A program made the position numbers and the translations under genes. 64,000 nt of DNA from Vespa crabro (taxonomy: Eukaryota > Arthropoda > Insecta > Hymenoptera > Vespidae), in the NCBI RefSeq assembly GCF_910589235.1, contig NC_060957.1, positions 4,468,312-4,532,311 on the forward strand. The letters run 5' to 3'. The notes beneath the pieces are model-generated. The model was not told the DNA's origin. It was given only the letters and a program-made list of their open reading frames with translations, and did no database searches. Each line of letters starts with the position of its first letter. Position 1 is the stretch's first letter. Shown piece by piece: positions 14,976 to 27,650 of this stretch.

Positions 14976-15059
14976 GGATAATAACAATAATTACGATAAT
15001 AACGATAATATCGACAATGATAATGATAATATTAACGATAATAATGATAATAACGATAA

Positions 15060-16000
15060 TAATAATAATAGTAACATTAAAAACAATAATAACGATAATA
15101 ACAATAATAATAATATCATTACAAACATTAATATCGATATTAACGATAAATACGATAATAAATATAACAATTATATCGACTATAACGATTAGAAATATAA
15201 TACTATTAACAATAATATTGCTGACAACGATAATAACGATAATTATAATAATTACATATAGATAATAAGGATTATAATGATAATAACGAACATAACTATA
15301 TAAAAGCAAATAACGGCAATTATAATAATAATAATAGCGATAAAGACGATGAAGACGATAATAACGATAATGATGATAATAAGGAATATAATAATATCGA
15401 TAGTAACGATAATGGTAATAATAATAATAATGATAATAACGATTATAATAATAATAATAATAACGATAAAAGCTATGAAAGCGATAATAATAATAATAAC
15501 GATAATAAGGGTACTAACGATAGCAACGATAATAAATATATGAATAAAAACGATAATAACGATATTAACGATATTAATGATAATAACAATAAGACCGATA
15601 GTAATGATACGATAATAACGATTACTGTAATGATAATATTACCGATAGTTTCAATAACAACGATAATGACGTTAATAATAAAAATAATAATAAGGTAATA
15701 ACGATATTAACGACATTAAAGATAAAAATAATAATAACAAATAATAAAAATAACAATTACAATAATAACGATAATTACTATAAGAAAGAGAACAATAATA
15801 ACGATCATAGCGTTAATAACGATAATAACAATAGCAATAATAGCGATAACATCGTTAATAACAATGATCGTAATAATAACGATAATAGTGGTAATAACGA
15901 TGACAACGATAATAATAATAATAGTAACAACGATAATAACGATATTAACGAAAATAAGGATAATAATAATAGCAATAATAACAATAATAGCGATATTAAT
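15060..16000 (+). repeat. Duplicated block F, copy 1
   Basis: Aligns with 30,060-30,830. Landmarks are TAACATTAAAAACAATAATA, CATTACAAACA, GCAAATAACGGCAATTATAA against GTAAATAACGGCAATTATAA, and ATAGTGGTAATAACGATGAC. It is absent from the corresponding part of large copy 2, so it was inserted in copy 1 or lost from copy 2. Confidence 0.8.
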
Positions 16001-17384
16001 TATAATACGAATAATAAAGAGAGTAAAAATAAGAATAATAGTAATAATAATGCTAATAACGTTATTAACGATAATAACGATAATTATAATAACAGTAATA
16101 AAGACAATAACGATAATATCGATTATAATAATAACAATAAAATCGATAGTAATGATATTAATGATAACTATAATAACATTAATTACGATAATAACGACAA
16201 TAGAAATAATAATAATACCCATAATAATATTAACAATAATAACGATAATGAAGATTTTTACGATAATAATAATAACGATATTCATGAAAATAACGATAAT
16301 AATGATAATAACGATACTAATAAAAATAATAATAACAATAATAACGATAATAACGATTATAATGATAATAACTATAATAATGATATTAACAATAAGAATA
16401 AAAGTAATAATAAAGACATTAACGTTATGATCGATAATAACGATAATAATATTAACAATAATATCTATAATAACTATAATAAAAATACGAAAATAAGGAT
16501 AATAACGATAACAGCAACAATAATAATAATAATAATAACGATAATACCGATAATAACCTTAATAATTCTTGTAGTAATAACTATAATAACGGCAATAACT
16601 ATTTTTATGATAACAATAGTAACGATAAAATCGATAATGTCTATTATAATAATCATAATAACAGCAATAATAACGATATTGACGATAATAGCTATAATAA
16701 TAATATCAATAATTACGACAATAACGATATAAATGATAATAACGATAACAAGGGACACAAAATAATAATAATAGAAATAATAAAGGTCATAACGATATTA
16801 AACATAAGATCGTCTTAATAATACTAATAATAACGATAATAGCGATAATAATGGAACTAATAATAACAATGTAAACAATAATGACGATAATAACGAAATA
16901 ACGATAATAACATCAGTAATAATAACAATAATAAAAATAATAACGATAATACCGTTAATATTGATAATAACAATAGCAATATTCACATTAATACCGATAA
17001 TAATAATAATAATAATAATAACAATAATAACGACAATGACGTTAAAAACGGTAATAATAATAACGATAATATCGAAAATAATAAAAATAATAATACCGAT
17101 AGAAAAAATAATAACGATAAGGACAATAACAATAAAAATAATTATAACGATTATAACGATAATTACAATAAAAACGATAATAATAATAAAATTAATATCG
17201 ATAATTAAGTTAATAACTATAATAATAATAGCATTAATAACTACAATTACGATAACAATAATAATAATAGTAATAACAATATTAAGGATAAAAACGACAA
17301 TAACGATAATACTAATAACGATAATAACGGTAAAAACGATAGTAATAGTAGTAATAACACTAGAAATAATAATAATAAATTACG
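16001..17384 (+). repeat. Triplet satellite with a short non-triplet islet
   Basis: No long partner was seen. At about 16,750-16,815 the triplet step is broken by GGGACACAAAAT, AAGGTCATAACG and AAGATCGTCTTAAT, richer in G and C than the surroundings. The rest is ordinary triplet sequence. Confidence 0.65.
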
Positions 17385-17780
17385 ATAATAACGATAATAA
17401 TAATGGTAATAATAACATTATAACAATAATAACGAGAACAACGATAATAACGATATCTATAATAACGATAATAAAGACAATAATAATAACAATAATAATA
17501 TCGACAATAACTGTAATAATAATAATAACGATAATGACGATAATAACGATAATATCGATAATAATAATAACAATAGTAACAGTAATATCGAAAATAATGA
17601 TAATAACGACAGTAATAAAAATAATAATAATAATATCCATAATGCAGATAAAGACGCCAATAATAATAATTATATAATATTAGTAATAATAACGATAATG
17701 ACGATAATAATAATAGTATTAATAACAATATTAAAAATAATAACGATAATAACGATAATAACGACAATAATAATAACAAT

Positions 17781-17850
17781 AACGACATTATAACTATAAT
17801 AAATATAATAACGATATGTTATTAACGTTATAGACGACAATAGTGATAAT
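17781..17850 (+). repeat. Module M1 copy
   Basis: Variant copy reading AACGATATGTTATTAACG then ACGACAATAGTGATAA. Confidence 0.7.
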
Positions 17851-18062
17851 AGAAATAACGATAATAACGATAATAGCGGCAATAAAAATTATAATAATAA
17901 AGATATTAACTATATTATCGTAAATAAAGATAAAAGCTATAAGAATAATAATAATAAAAACAATAACAATGATAATAACGATAATAAATATAATAACAGT
18001 AAGGATGACACGACAATAATAATAACAATATTAAAGATAATAACGATAATAATAATAATAAT

Positions 18063-18133
18063 AACGACATTAATAACTATAATAAATATAATAACGATAT
18101 GATTTAACGGTAAAAACGACAATAGTAGTAACA
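18063..18133 (+). repeat. Module M1 copy
   Basis: Reads AACGATATGATTTAACGG then ACGACAATAGTAGTAA. It is only about 280 bases after the previous copy. Confidence 0.8.
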
Positions 18134-18210
18134 ATAATAACGATATTATCGAAAATAACGATAATAACAATAATAATAATAACAGTAATAACTATAATAA
18201 CGATATAACG

Positions 18211-18212
<2 letters not shown>

Positions 18213-18280
<68 letters not shown>
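18213..18280 (+). repeat. Pure TAA microsatellite, 68 bp
   Basis: An uninterrupted TAA run of about 22 units. The homologous position in the second copy, about 46,017-46,070, has ATT interruptions. Confidence 0.95.
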
Positions 18281-18629
18281 TTATAAGGTAAACAATAATA
18301 AGATAAAATAATAATAATATTAACGATTACAAGTAAATAATGATAATAGTAGTAGTAATAATAGCAATAATAACAATAATAACGGTAATAAAGGAAATAA
18401 CGGTAATTATGATAATAACTATAAGAATATTCTATTTAACTTTGATACTAACGTTAATAACGATAATATTAATAAAATTAATAACGATAATAACGTTTAA
18501 AATAATAAGAACGATAATAATATTAATAATAATAACAATATTAATTATTATAACGGCAATAACGATAATAATAGATGTAATAATAACAATATTAAAAATA
18601 ATATTTAATATATAAATAATATAAAATAA

Positions 18630-18895
18630 TAGCCATAAAAACGATTTTAACGATAATAATAATAACGATAATAACGATAATATCGATAATATTAATAACA
18701 ATATTTACGATAATTTCGATATTAATGATTGTAATATTAACAATATTAACAATCACAACAATAATAGCGAATATAATAATAACTATAATAAGGACCTTAA
18801 TAATAATAACAATATTATCTTTAGTAACAATAATAATAATAACGATGTTTATAATAGTAATAATAATAACGATTATAACGATACTATCGATAATA
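18630..18895 (+). repeat. Duplicated block C, second copy, within a copy-1 insertion
   Basis: Partner of 6,895-7,165. It lies inside the 18,600-19,270 segment that large copy 2 lacks, so the insertion is at least partly a transposed copy of the 6.9-kb block. Confidence 0.8.
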
Positions 18896-20377
18896 ATGAT
18901 AATAACGATAATTCCAATAATAACGACAATAAAGATAATCATAATAACGATAATAACGATAATAATAATAATTATAATGACGCTAATAAAGTTAATAACT
19001 ACAATAATAAAAATAATATTAATATTAACAATAACGATAATAACGATAATAACGATAATATTAATAGTGATAATAACTATAATATCAATAATAAAGATAA
19101 TTACGATAATAACGATAATAATAATAACGATAATAACGATAATAAGGATAATAACGACAATTATAATAATAATAATAATAATAACGGTAATAACGATAAG
19201 ACCAATAATAATTTCAGTAATAATAACAATAATATCAATAATAACGATAATAACAACAACAATAATAACAATAAAATCGATAATATCCTTTATAATAAGA
19301 GTAATAATAACAAAATTAGGTATAATACATATAGTAACGATAATAACGGTAATAATGGTAGAAGTAATAACAGAAATAAAAATAATAAACATAAAAATAA
19401 TATTAACGTTAAGAATAGTAACGATAATAACGATAATATTGATAATAATAATAACAATATTTACGATAATATCGATAATAGTAATAATAATAATAACAAT
19501 ATTAACGATCATAACTATAATAGCGATAATATTAATAAAGATAATAACGATAATAAGAAAAATAATAATATCGATAGCAACAATAATAATTATAATGATG
19601 ATTATATTAGTAATACTAATAACGATTACAACGATTAACAATAATAATAACTATAATGACGACAATAACGATAATAACGTTATTAATAATAACAATTTTA
19701 ACGATGATAGCGATAATAATAATTAAAATATTAACAATAATATCGATATTAATAATAATAATAATTACGATTGTGACGATAATAACGATAATAACGATTA
19801 TAATAATAACGATAGTAACGATAATTGTATTAATAATAATAACGACAATAACGATAATAACGATAATAATAATAATAATAATAATAAATATAATAACGAT
19901 ATTAATGACAAAAACGATAATAATGATAACAATACAAATTATAATAATATTAATAATAATAACGACGATAATAACAATAATAATGAGAAGAACAATAAAG
20001 ATAATAACGATAATAGCCATAAAAATTATGTTAATAATAACGATAATAACGTTATTAGTACAAATAAAAATAATAACAATAATAATTTTGTTAATAATGA
20101 TAAAAACAATAAACATAGTAACGATATTCGAAATAATAATGACGATAATAATGGTAATAACGATAATAGCGATAATTATAATAACATTAAAAACAATAAT
20201 ATTAATAAAAACAATAAATATAATAACGATAATAATAATAAAATAATAACGATAATAAGGGTAATAACAATAATATTAATAACACAATTAAGGATAATAA
20301 TGATTATAAATATAATGATAATAGCCATAGTATTTATAATAATAATATCAATGATAAAGATAATAATGACACAAAGG

Positions 20378-20417
<40 letters not shown>
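20378..20417 (+). repeat. Pure AAT microsatellite, 40 bp
   Basis: Uninterrupted AAT step between AAAGG and ACTTAG. Confidence 0.95.
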
Positions 20418-20418
<1 letters not shown>

Positions 20419-21405
20419 CTTAGTAATGATAATAGCGATAATTACGATATTAACGAAAATAAAGATAATAATAATAAAAATAATATCGATAATAAAGCTA
20501 AGAACGATAATAAAAATAATAATAATAAGGATGATAACAATGTTAACGATTATAACTATAATAATAATAACAATAAAAACTATAATAACAATAATAAAAG
20601 TAATTGTAATAACGATAATATCGATAATAGTAATAATAATTATAACGATAATAACGATAATAACGATAATAGTATTAACAATAAAATCGATAATAACCAT
20701 AATAATAATAATAAATATAATAACAACAAAAAAATAACTATAATAACGGTAATAATAATAATAATATTAACAATAATAACGATAGCAACGACAATAGTGA
20801 TAAAAGTAATAAAAATAAAATAGAAATTAAGGATTATAACGATGACAACAATAATAATAATAACAATATTAACGATAATAACGATAATAACGATTATACG
20901 GATTATTATAATAAAGCTAATAACGATAATGGCAATAATAATAATAACGATAATGACAATAATAACGATAATAATGATAGTAACTATAATAACGATGATA
21001 ACAATAATAAAGATAATAATAGCAACAATACAGATAATAACGATAATAAATATAATAATAATAGTAATAATAAAGATTAAAACAATAATAACGATTATAA
21101 TGATAATAACGAATATAATATTAATAATAATAACAATAATAACCATAATAACGATAATTATATTAATAGAAGTAATAATAAAATTATTAACAATGGTTGC
21201 AATAATATTGATAATAACGATAATAATAGTGGTAACAATTAAAGTAATAATAATAATAACAACAATAACGATAACAACGATGATAAGGATAATAGTAATA
21301 ACGATAATAACGACAATAATAATAATAATTTTATCGATAATAAAGATAATAGCGATAATATTAAGAATTGTAATAATAATAAAAACGATAATAACGATAA
21401 TTACG

Positions 21406-21436
<31 letters not shown>

Positions 21437-21534
21437 TGATAAAGATAATAGCGAAAATAATAATAGTAATAATAAAAATGTTAATAATATCGTTAATATC
21501 GATAATAACGATAATAATAGTAACAATATCAGCG

Positions 21535-21671
21535 ATAATATCCATAATAATAATAACAATATTAAAGATAATATCGATAATAATAATAATTATAGTAATA
21601 ACAGTAATATCGACATTAAAGATAATAACCTTAATAATAATAATGATTATAATGATAATAACGGAAATAAC
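21535..21671 (+). repeat. Left inverted arm at the polarity switch
   Basis: This segment, beginning near ATCCATAATAATAATAACAA, matches 48,505-48,640 in direct orientation (5 differences in about 132 bases compared by eye). It also matches the reverse complement of 25,219-25,355. It ends exactly where the T-rich block starts. Confidence 0.85.
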
Positions 21672-22354
21672 TCATTATTATATTTATTAGCGTTATTATT
21701 GTAATTGTTATTATTCTTATTATTATTGTCGTTATTATCGTCATTATCGTTATTTTCATTATTATCGTTACATTTATTATTCTTATGATCGTTATTGTCG
21801 TTTTTATCGTTATAAACTTTATTATTATTACACATATTATCGATATTATCTTTATTCTTATTACTATTAATAATGTTATTATCGCTATTATCGCTATTAT
21901 CGATATTATTTTTATTATTATTCTCGATGTTATCGTTATTATTCTTATAATCGTTGTTAATATTATTATAATCACCGTCATTATCGTTAATTTCGTTATT
22001 ATTAATATTACTATAATTGTTATTATCATTAATATTGATATTATTATTGTCTTTATTATCTCTATTATCGTTATTATTATTATTATTATTTTTATTATCA
22101 TCGTTATTATTGTTATTATTACTGCTATTATTATCTTTATTTTCGTTGTAATCTTTAATATTATTATTATTATTATTATTAATATTATTATTATTATTAT
22201 TATTACAGTCTCCATTACCGTCATAAGCTCTATTATAGTAATTATCGTTATTATTGTTATTATTATTATGGTTATTATCATTATTTTCGATAATATAGTT
22301 ATTATTTTTATTCTGATTATTTTTATTGTCGTTATTATCGTTATTATCGTTATT

Positions 22355-22426
22355 ACTATTACTACTATTGTCGCCTGTATCGTTAATACCATATCGTTAT
22401 TATATTTATTGTAGTTATTAATGTCG
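22355..22426 (-). repeat. Module M1 copy inside the inverted block
   Basis: On the minus strand it reads AACGATATGGTATTAACG then GCGACAATAGTAGTAA, the orientation expected if the block was flipped as a unit. Confidence 0.8.
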
Positions 22427-24749
22427 TTATTAGTAATGTTATTATCGTTATTATCGTTTTTATCGTTATTACAGTTATTGTTATTATTATTATAATCGAT
22501 ATTATCGTTATTATCTTATTTATTATTATCGTTATTATCGTCATTATTTTTATTATCGTTATTATAGTTATTATCGATATTATTATTGATATTATTGTTG
22601 TCTTCATTATCGCTATTATAGATATCTTTATTATCGTTGTTATCGTTAATATTGTTATAACTATTTCCGTTAATATCGTTATAATTTTCGTTTTTATTAC
22701 CCTTATAATCGTTATTAATTCATCTACTACAATAATTATTATTCTCATTATTATCATAATAAACTTTATGATCGTTATTATTATCATCGTCACTATCGTT
22801 ATTATTATTATCGATAATATCATCATTATCGTTATTATTGTTACTATTGATATTTTATTATTATTCTTTTTCGTTATTATCGTTATTATTTTTATCATTA
22901 TTATCGTTAATATCGTTATTATCTTTATTATTAAACTTATAATTATTATCGTAAATATCGTTATTATCGTTAATAATATTACTACTATTATCGTCATTAT
23001 CGTTATTATTATTATCGATATTATTGTTATTATTATTATATTAAATGTCGTTATTATCGTTATCATCGTTATTATCTATATTTTTGTTATTATTATTACC
23101 GATGTTATCGTTATTCTCCTTATCAACTTTATTATTATTATTATTGTCGTTATTTTCGATATAATTATTATCGTTATTATCATTATTATAGTTATAATTA
23201 TTAATAATATTGTCTTTATTATCGTTATTTACTTTAATGTTATTAACCTCATTATCGTTATTACGTTAATTTTTAATACTATTTATATCGTTCTTACCGT
23301 TATTATCGCTATTTTCGTTAATATTATTATTATTATTATTATTATCGCTATCATCGTTATTTTCGTAATTATGGTTATTATCATTATATAGTTATTATTA
23401 TTATAGTTATTATTATTATTATTAACGTTATTATCGTCATTATCGTTATTGATTATTATTGTTGTCTTTATTATCGTTATTATTGTTATTAATATTGTTA
23501 TAACTAACGTTATTATCGTTAATATTGTTATCGTTATTATCGTTATTTTTGCTAATATTATTATTATTACTACTATTATTATCTATATTATCGTTCTTAT
23601 AGGTCTTATTATTATTATTTTTTCGTTATTATCATTATGTCTGTTATTATTGTTATTATAATTACCGTTCTTATCATTATTATCCTTATTTTAGGTATAA
23701 ATTTATCATAATTAGCGTTATAATCGTTTTCATTGATATTATTATTAATATTATTATCATTCTTATCGTTATTATCGCCATAATTGTTATTAATATTATC
23801 GTAATTAAAGTTATTGTCGATATTATTATTATTGGTGTTATTATTATTATCGTTATTATCATTAATATTGTAATTACCGCTATAAATGTTATTATTGTTA
23901 TTATTGTTAATATTACTATTATTATCGTTATTATCGATATTATTGCTAATATCTTCATAAATCTTATTATTATTATCGTTATTACGTTATTATCTTTATT
24001 ATTGTTATTATTGTTATAATTATTATTTTCATTATCTTTATTATTATTCTTATCATTATTATCGTTATTATTCTTAATATCGTTATTATCTTTATTGTTG
24101 TTATTATTATTATCGCTATTATATTTATTATCGTTATTAATATTATTATTATAGTCGTTAGTATAGTTATTATTTTTACTTTCGTAATTAACCTTATTAT
24201 CGATTTTATTATTAATCTTCTTATTTTCGTTATTATCGTAATAATCGTATTATTGTTATTATTGTTAATGTTATTATCCGTATTAGTGTATTATTTAATA
24301 TTATTATTATAGTTATTTTCATTAATATCATTATTATCGAATTTATAGTTATTACTATTCACGTTATTATCGCCTTTGTTAATATTATTATTATCGATAT
24401 TACCATTATTATAGTTATTAATGTCGATTATATTATTATTGTTATCGTTATTATCTTTTATATTGCTATTATTAATATCGAAATTAACGTTATTTTCGTT
24501 ATTATTGATATCGTTAATATAGTTATTATCGTTATTATTGTTGTTATCGTTATTATCGTTATTATTATTGTTATTATTATGGTCGCATTATCGTCACTCT
24601 TATTAGGTTTATTATCGTTATTATCGATGTTATTGTTCTTATTATTATTATTCTTTTAACTTTCATCATTAATTTCGAAAATATCGCTATTATCTTTATA
24701 TAATTAGTTTTATTGCCATTATTATCATTATTATCGTTATTATCGTTAT

Positions 24750-24823
24750 TACTATTACTACTATTGTCGTCTTTATCGTTATTACCATATCGTTAATAAA
24801 TTTATTATAGTTATTAACGTCGC
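24750..24823 (-). repeat. Module M1 copy inside the inverted block
   Basis: On the minus strand it reads AACGATATGGTAATAACG then ACGACAATAGTAGTAA. Confidence 0.78.
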
Positions 24824-25218
24824 TATTATTATTATTATTATCGATATTATCGTCATTCTCATAATTATTATTAGCTTCATTGCTGTCGTCATGTTTATTA
24901 TCGTTATATAGTTATTATTAATTTTATTATTGTTATTATTATTGTCTTCATTATCGTTATTATGGATATCGTAATTATCGATTTTATTGTTATTATTGTA
25001 ATAATGTTATTATATCTATTATTATTATCGTTATTATCGTATTTATCATTTTTATAATTACTACTTTTACTAATATTATTATTATCATTATTACCGTTAT
25101 TTTCGTTATTATCGATATTGTTATTGTTGTTATTTCCATTATAATCGTTTTTATCGTTATTATTAATAATATTATTATCATTATTATCGTTATTAGCGTT
25201 ATTATTATAATCGTTAAT

Positions 25219-25355
25219 ATCGTTATTTTCGTTATTATAATTATAATCCTTATTATTATTAAGGTTATTATCTTTATTGTCGATATTACTGTTATTACTA
25301 TAATTATTATTATTATCGATATTATCTTTAATATTGTAATTATTATATGGATATT
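25219..25355 (-). repeat. Right inverted arm at the polarity switch
   Basis: The reverse complement of this segment matches both the left arm (21,535-21,671) and 48,505-48,640. It is present once in large copy 2 but twice here, in opposite orientation at the two breakpoints. Confidence 0.85.
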
Positions 25356-25374
25356 ATCGTTATTAACGATAATA
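25352..25374. other. 11-bp palindrome at the right switch point
   Basis: Arms TATTATCGTTA and TAACGATAATA are separated by one T. A junction between the two orientations of this satellite naturally produces such a palindrome, so it marks the breakpoint rather than a binding site. Confidence 0.85.
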
Positions 25375-26240
25375 ACGATAATTTCGATTATAATAATAAC
25401 AATAAAATCGATAGTAAGGATATTAATTATAACAATAATTACATTAATTACGATAATAACGACAAAAGTAATAATAATAATAACCATAATATCGATAATA
25501 ACGAAATATGACGATTATAATAATAACAGTAATAACGATAATAAATTTCTTTACGATAAAATTAATAACGATAATAACGATAATAACGATAATAATAACA
25601 ATAATTTCAAAGGTTATAACTATATTATCTAAAATACCGGTAATCATGATAATAACGATACTAATAATAACGATAATGACGATAATAGTAGTAATATTAA
25701 TTAGGACAATAACGATATTTACGATAATAATTATAATAAAAATAAAGATAACAACGATAGTAGCAACAATAACGATAATAATTATAACAATATTAATAAT
25801 AGTATCGAAAATTAAATTAATAATAATAGCAATAATAACGATAACATCGATAATAACTATAGTAATAATACTAATAATAAATAAAACAACGATGACAACA
25901 TTTATAATAATATTAATAATATCGAAAATAATTAAAATAAGGGTGACAACTATAATATTAATAACAATACTAACGATAATAACGATAATAAGTATAGTAA
26001 TAATACTAATAATAACGATAATAACGTTATTAATGGCAATATCGATAATAACAGTAATATTAAGAGTCATATTGAAGATAATAACGATAATAACATTACT
26101 AACGATAATAGCGATACTAATATTATCAATATAAAGGATAATATTGTTAATAATTGTAACAATATTCACGATAATATAGGTAATAATAATAATAACAAAA
26201 ACAATAATAACGATAATAACTATAATAATAATGATAATAA
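25365..26240 (+). repeat. Sub-block of the large duplication right of the inversion
   Basis: 25,365-25,480 matches 52,050-52,165 (landmark ATCGATAGTAAGGATATTAA; 3 differences in about 110 bases). 25,690-26,240 matches 53,245-53,830 (landmarks TAGGACAATAACGATATTTA and AATAGCGATACTAATATTA). The forward orientation resumes at once after the inverted block. Its last part also resembles 58,790-59,020. Confidence 0.85.
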
Positions 26241-26501
26241 CGATAATAATAAAAAAACTATTGTATCAATAATAACGATAATATCGATAATAATATAAAC
26301 GATAATGAAGGTATAATAATAATAATAACGGTAACAACGAAAAATACGATAATAACGGTATTGATAATAACGATAATAATGTTAATAACGATAATAATAA
26401 TGGTACCAATAACAATAATAATAACATTAACGATAATAGTAATAATAATTATAGTAATTATAATAATTATTATGATAAACACGATAATAAAGATATTAAT
26501 G

Positions 26502-26532
<31 letters not shown>

Positions 26533-27603
26533 CTTTAATAACTATATTTACGATAATATCGATAATAATAATAGTAATAATAAAGATAAAAACTATTATA
26601 ATGGCACTAATAATAATAATAATAAGATTAATAAAAAAAATAATAATTTTAACAATATTTACGATAATGACGATGATAATAACAATAATAACGATAACAA
26701 TGATGATAAAAATAATAATAAAAATATCAATAATAAAGTTAATTACGATAATAATGTTAATAAGGATAATAATAATAACAATAATATTGATGGAACTATA
26801 ATAACGATAATAACAATAGTAGGAACAATAATACGGATAATAACGATATTAACGACATTAATAATAACAATAATGACAATAAATGTATTAATAAAGATAA
26901 TAACGTTAGTAACGATAATCTTAATAAGTATGAAAACGATCATAATGATATTAACGATAACAACAATAATAACAATAATAACATTAACAGGGATAATAAG
27001 GGTAGTATTGATAATAATAATAAAAATATTAACGATAATATCGATAACAATAATAATAATAATAACAATGATAACGATAATATAGATTATAACCTTAATA
27101 ATAATAACAAAGATAAAGTTAATATTAATAATAATAATAACGATAATAAAGACAATAATGATAATAAACATAATAATAACAATAATAACGTTAATAATGA
27201 CAATAATTATAATAATAATATTGATAATAAAAGTAATAGCATTAATATCTACAATAATTATAATAATTATATTGATAATAACAATAATAACGAAAATAAT
27301 AAAAATAATGATATTAATAACGATATAGACAAACATAACCATAATAATAGTAGTAATAATAACAATAATATCATTAAAGGCGTAACGAACGTTATTGCCG
27401 AAAATATTAATAACAGTAATAACAATAATAACGATAATAGCAATAATAATGATAATATCGATAATAGTAATTGTACTACTAACAATATTAACGGTAATAT
27501 CAATTATAATACTGACCATAATAACGATAATAACGTAAATAAGGATAATAAAAGTAACAATAATATTGCTAATAACGATAATACCGATAATAACGTTAAT
27601 AAC

Positions 27604-27650
<47 letters not shown>

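Larger units (their letters stand above)
17385..18600 (+). repeat. Sub-block of the large duplication (partner 45,355-46,375)
   Basis: Landmarks shared in order are ATCCATAATGCAGATAA and GACGCCAATAATAAT at about 17,635-17,665, GATGACACGACAATAATAAT at about 18,005, module M1, TATTAACGATTACAA at about 18,315, and ATAAGAATATTCTATTTAAC at about 18,421. Homology ends sharply near 18,600 against 46,375. Confidence 0.88.
19270..21671 (+). repeat. Sub-block of the large duplication left of the inversion
   Basis: Aligns with 46,380-48,650. Landmarks are GTAACGATAATAACGGTAAT then GGTAGAAGTAATAAC at about 19,335-19,375, AATGAGAAGAACAATAAAGA at about 19,981, AACGATTATACGGATTATTA at about 20,900, and ATAGTGGTAACAATTAAAGT at about 21,226. 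A third partial copy of 20,730-21,250 lies at 36,680-37,160. Confidence 0.88.
21672..25363 (-). repeat. Inverted 3.7-kb block of the satellite
   Basis: On the plus strand the sequence changes from AATAACGAT-type to ATCGTTATT-type at about 21,672 and back at about 25,363. Read on the minus strand it has the same texture as the rest. 22,470-25,355 is collinear, reversed, with 48,505-51,860. Matching landmarks on the minus strand include GATGAATTAATAACGATTAT (about 22,710; partner 51,570, GTTGAATTAATAACGATAAT), ATATAGATAATAACGATGAT (about 23,070; partner about 50,345) and AACGTTAGTTATAACAATAT (about 23,500; partner about 49,910). The left 0.8 kb (21,672-22,440) has no firm partner except module M1. 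Confidence 0.93.
12075..26240 (+). repeat. Large segmental duplication, copy 1 (about 14 kb)
   Basis: Sub-blocks match the 39.2-53.8 kb region in the same order: 12,158-12,840 to 39,205-39,850; 12,770-14,590 to 41,970-43,450; 14,620-14,825 to 44,085-44,290; 17,385-18,600 to 45,355-46,375; 19,270-21,671 to 46,380-48,650; 22,470-25,355 (inverted) to 48,505-51,860; 25,365-25,480 and 25,690-26,240 to 52,050-52,165 and 53,245-53,830. The offset stays within about 26.7-29.5 kb. In two short pieces compared base by base identity was about 96-97%; elsewhere it is lower. Insertions private to this copy are 15,060-16,000 (shared with 30 kb) and 18,600-19,270 (shared in part with 6.9 kb). Confidence 0.85.

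Noticed and set aside
21535..25355. Transposon with terminal inverted repeats
   Set aside because: The 137-bp arms resemble TIRs, but the interior is the same satellite, no transposase is present, there is no target-site duplication that I can see, and the arm and interior occur as ordinary sequence in large copy 2. An inversion explains it better.
25352..25374. Hairpin as a terminator or operator
   Set aside because: There is no U-tract or neighbouring gene. The palindrome follows from joining two orientations of the repeat.
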